Of a stretch of DNA of 64,000 nucleotides, positions 63,769 to 64,000 are shown in pieces; positions within the stretch are counted from its first letter, which is position 1; every line of letters begins with the position of its first letter. This stretch comes from Lamellibrachia columna (lineage: Eukaryota; Annelida; Polychaeta; Sabellida; Siboglinidae). The notes under the pieces are model-generated. The model ran no database searches and was not told where the DNA came from. It saw only the letters and a program-made list of their open reading frames with translations. Made by a program: the position numbers and the translations under genes. The stretch is taken from positions 15,629,489 to 15,693,488 of the forward strand of contig OY759267.1 in assembly GCA_963662155.1 (NCBI GenBank). Direction: 5' to 3'.

Positions 63769-64000
63769 TACATAGAATAAGGGGTTATGCCAAGTAGAAG
63801 CTAAACTGAAATTCATGATTTTTTATCGTCCACATGCGTTCAGCAACAAAAATTGTGTTTGGAGTAAATTGTTACAAATACAAAGGTGCAAGTTGTTACA
63901 ACTGTACCAACGCTCGGGCGGCTCGCGCCAATGGCTCAACCAACGAGTGCTGCCAATGATCGAAAGAACAACATTTATTTAACCACGACGTGTGAACGCT
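61607..64000. other. Gene-free right end
   Basis: No gene supported. Contains a C7/G7 hairpin around 61661-61680, an inverted repeat at 61726-61826, a (CACG)n tract at about 62711-62773, a poly-C run at about 62854-62868 and an (AT)n tract at about 63694-63762. Confidence 0.5.
61726..61826. repeat. 20-bp perfect inverted repeat, 101 bp overall
   Basis: Arms 61726-61745 (caggcttgttaacaaatgca) and 61807-61826 are exact reverse complements. The 61-bp centre has repeated gcatttgaatgcgc modules and could pair further. It may be a small foldback element. Confidence 0.85.

Overview
The window looks like a metazoan nuclear genome, most likely a marine invertebrate (a lophotrochozoan or an amphioxus would fit). 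The reasons are large DEAH-helicase/RBR genes, RTE- and CR1-type LINE remains, a Polinton/Maverick, abundant microsatellites and GT-AG introns. I cannot fix the species from the sequence alone.

Region 1 (1-16,656) is a complete 16,053-bp Polinton/Maverick (598-16,650). It has 176-bp terminal inverted repeats (4 mismatches) and a perfect 6-bp target duplication (cacatc), and it sits in or next to an RTE-type LINE copy. Its main arm is on the minus strand. In order of transcription it encodes protein-primed PolB, the packaging ATPase, two short proteins, a chromodomain integrase, a small membrane protein, the penton-like minor capsid protein, a basic pX-like protein, the major capsid protein and an adenain-like protease. 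PolB carries an in-frame amber codon and a frameshift, and the major capsid gene carries one frameshift. At four gene junctions the TAA stop of one gene is the core of a TATA box placed 34-42 bp before the next ATG, and a fifth junction shows a weaker version. The right arm (11,300-16,474) carries unusual cargo: an RPA1-DBD-C-like single-strand-binding protein, a probably spliced acidic/Ser-rich gene, a NADAR (YbiA-like) ADP-ribose-processing domain, and a two-exon plus-strand membrane/proline-rich gene with its own TATA box. It also has tandem repeats.

Region 2 (16,657-21,603) holds a Tc1/mariner remnant, LINE fragments and simple repeats. Region 3 (21,604-58,125) is framed by two diverging paralogues of about 1,950 residues that fuse a DEAH RNA helicase to a C-terminal RING-IBR-RING ubiquitin ligase. 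The minus-strand copy has lost two key residues: motif VI reads QRKGCAGR, and the Rcat catalytic cysteine is a tyrosine. The plus-strand copy keeps both, but the conserved start codon of the family lies out of frame in it. The 24 kb between them is transposon debris: LINE fragments, a Mutator-like transposase fossil, HNH and SGNH remnants, two CCCAGC-ended repeat elements, and mini- and microsatellites.

Region 4 (58,126-64,000) contains a multiply frameshifted relic of a transposon-like family with FEN1/XPG-type motifs, short tandem repeats, and otherwise gene-free DNA.
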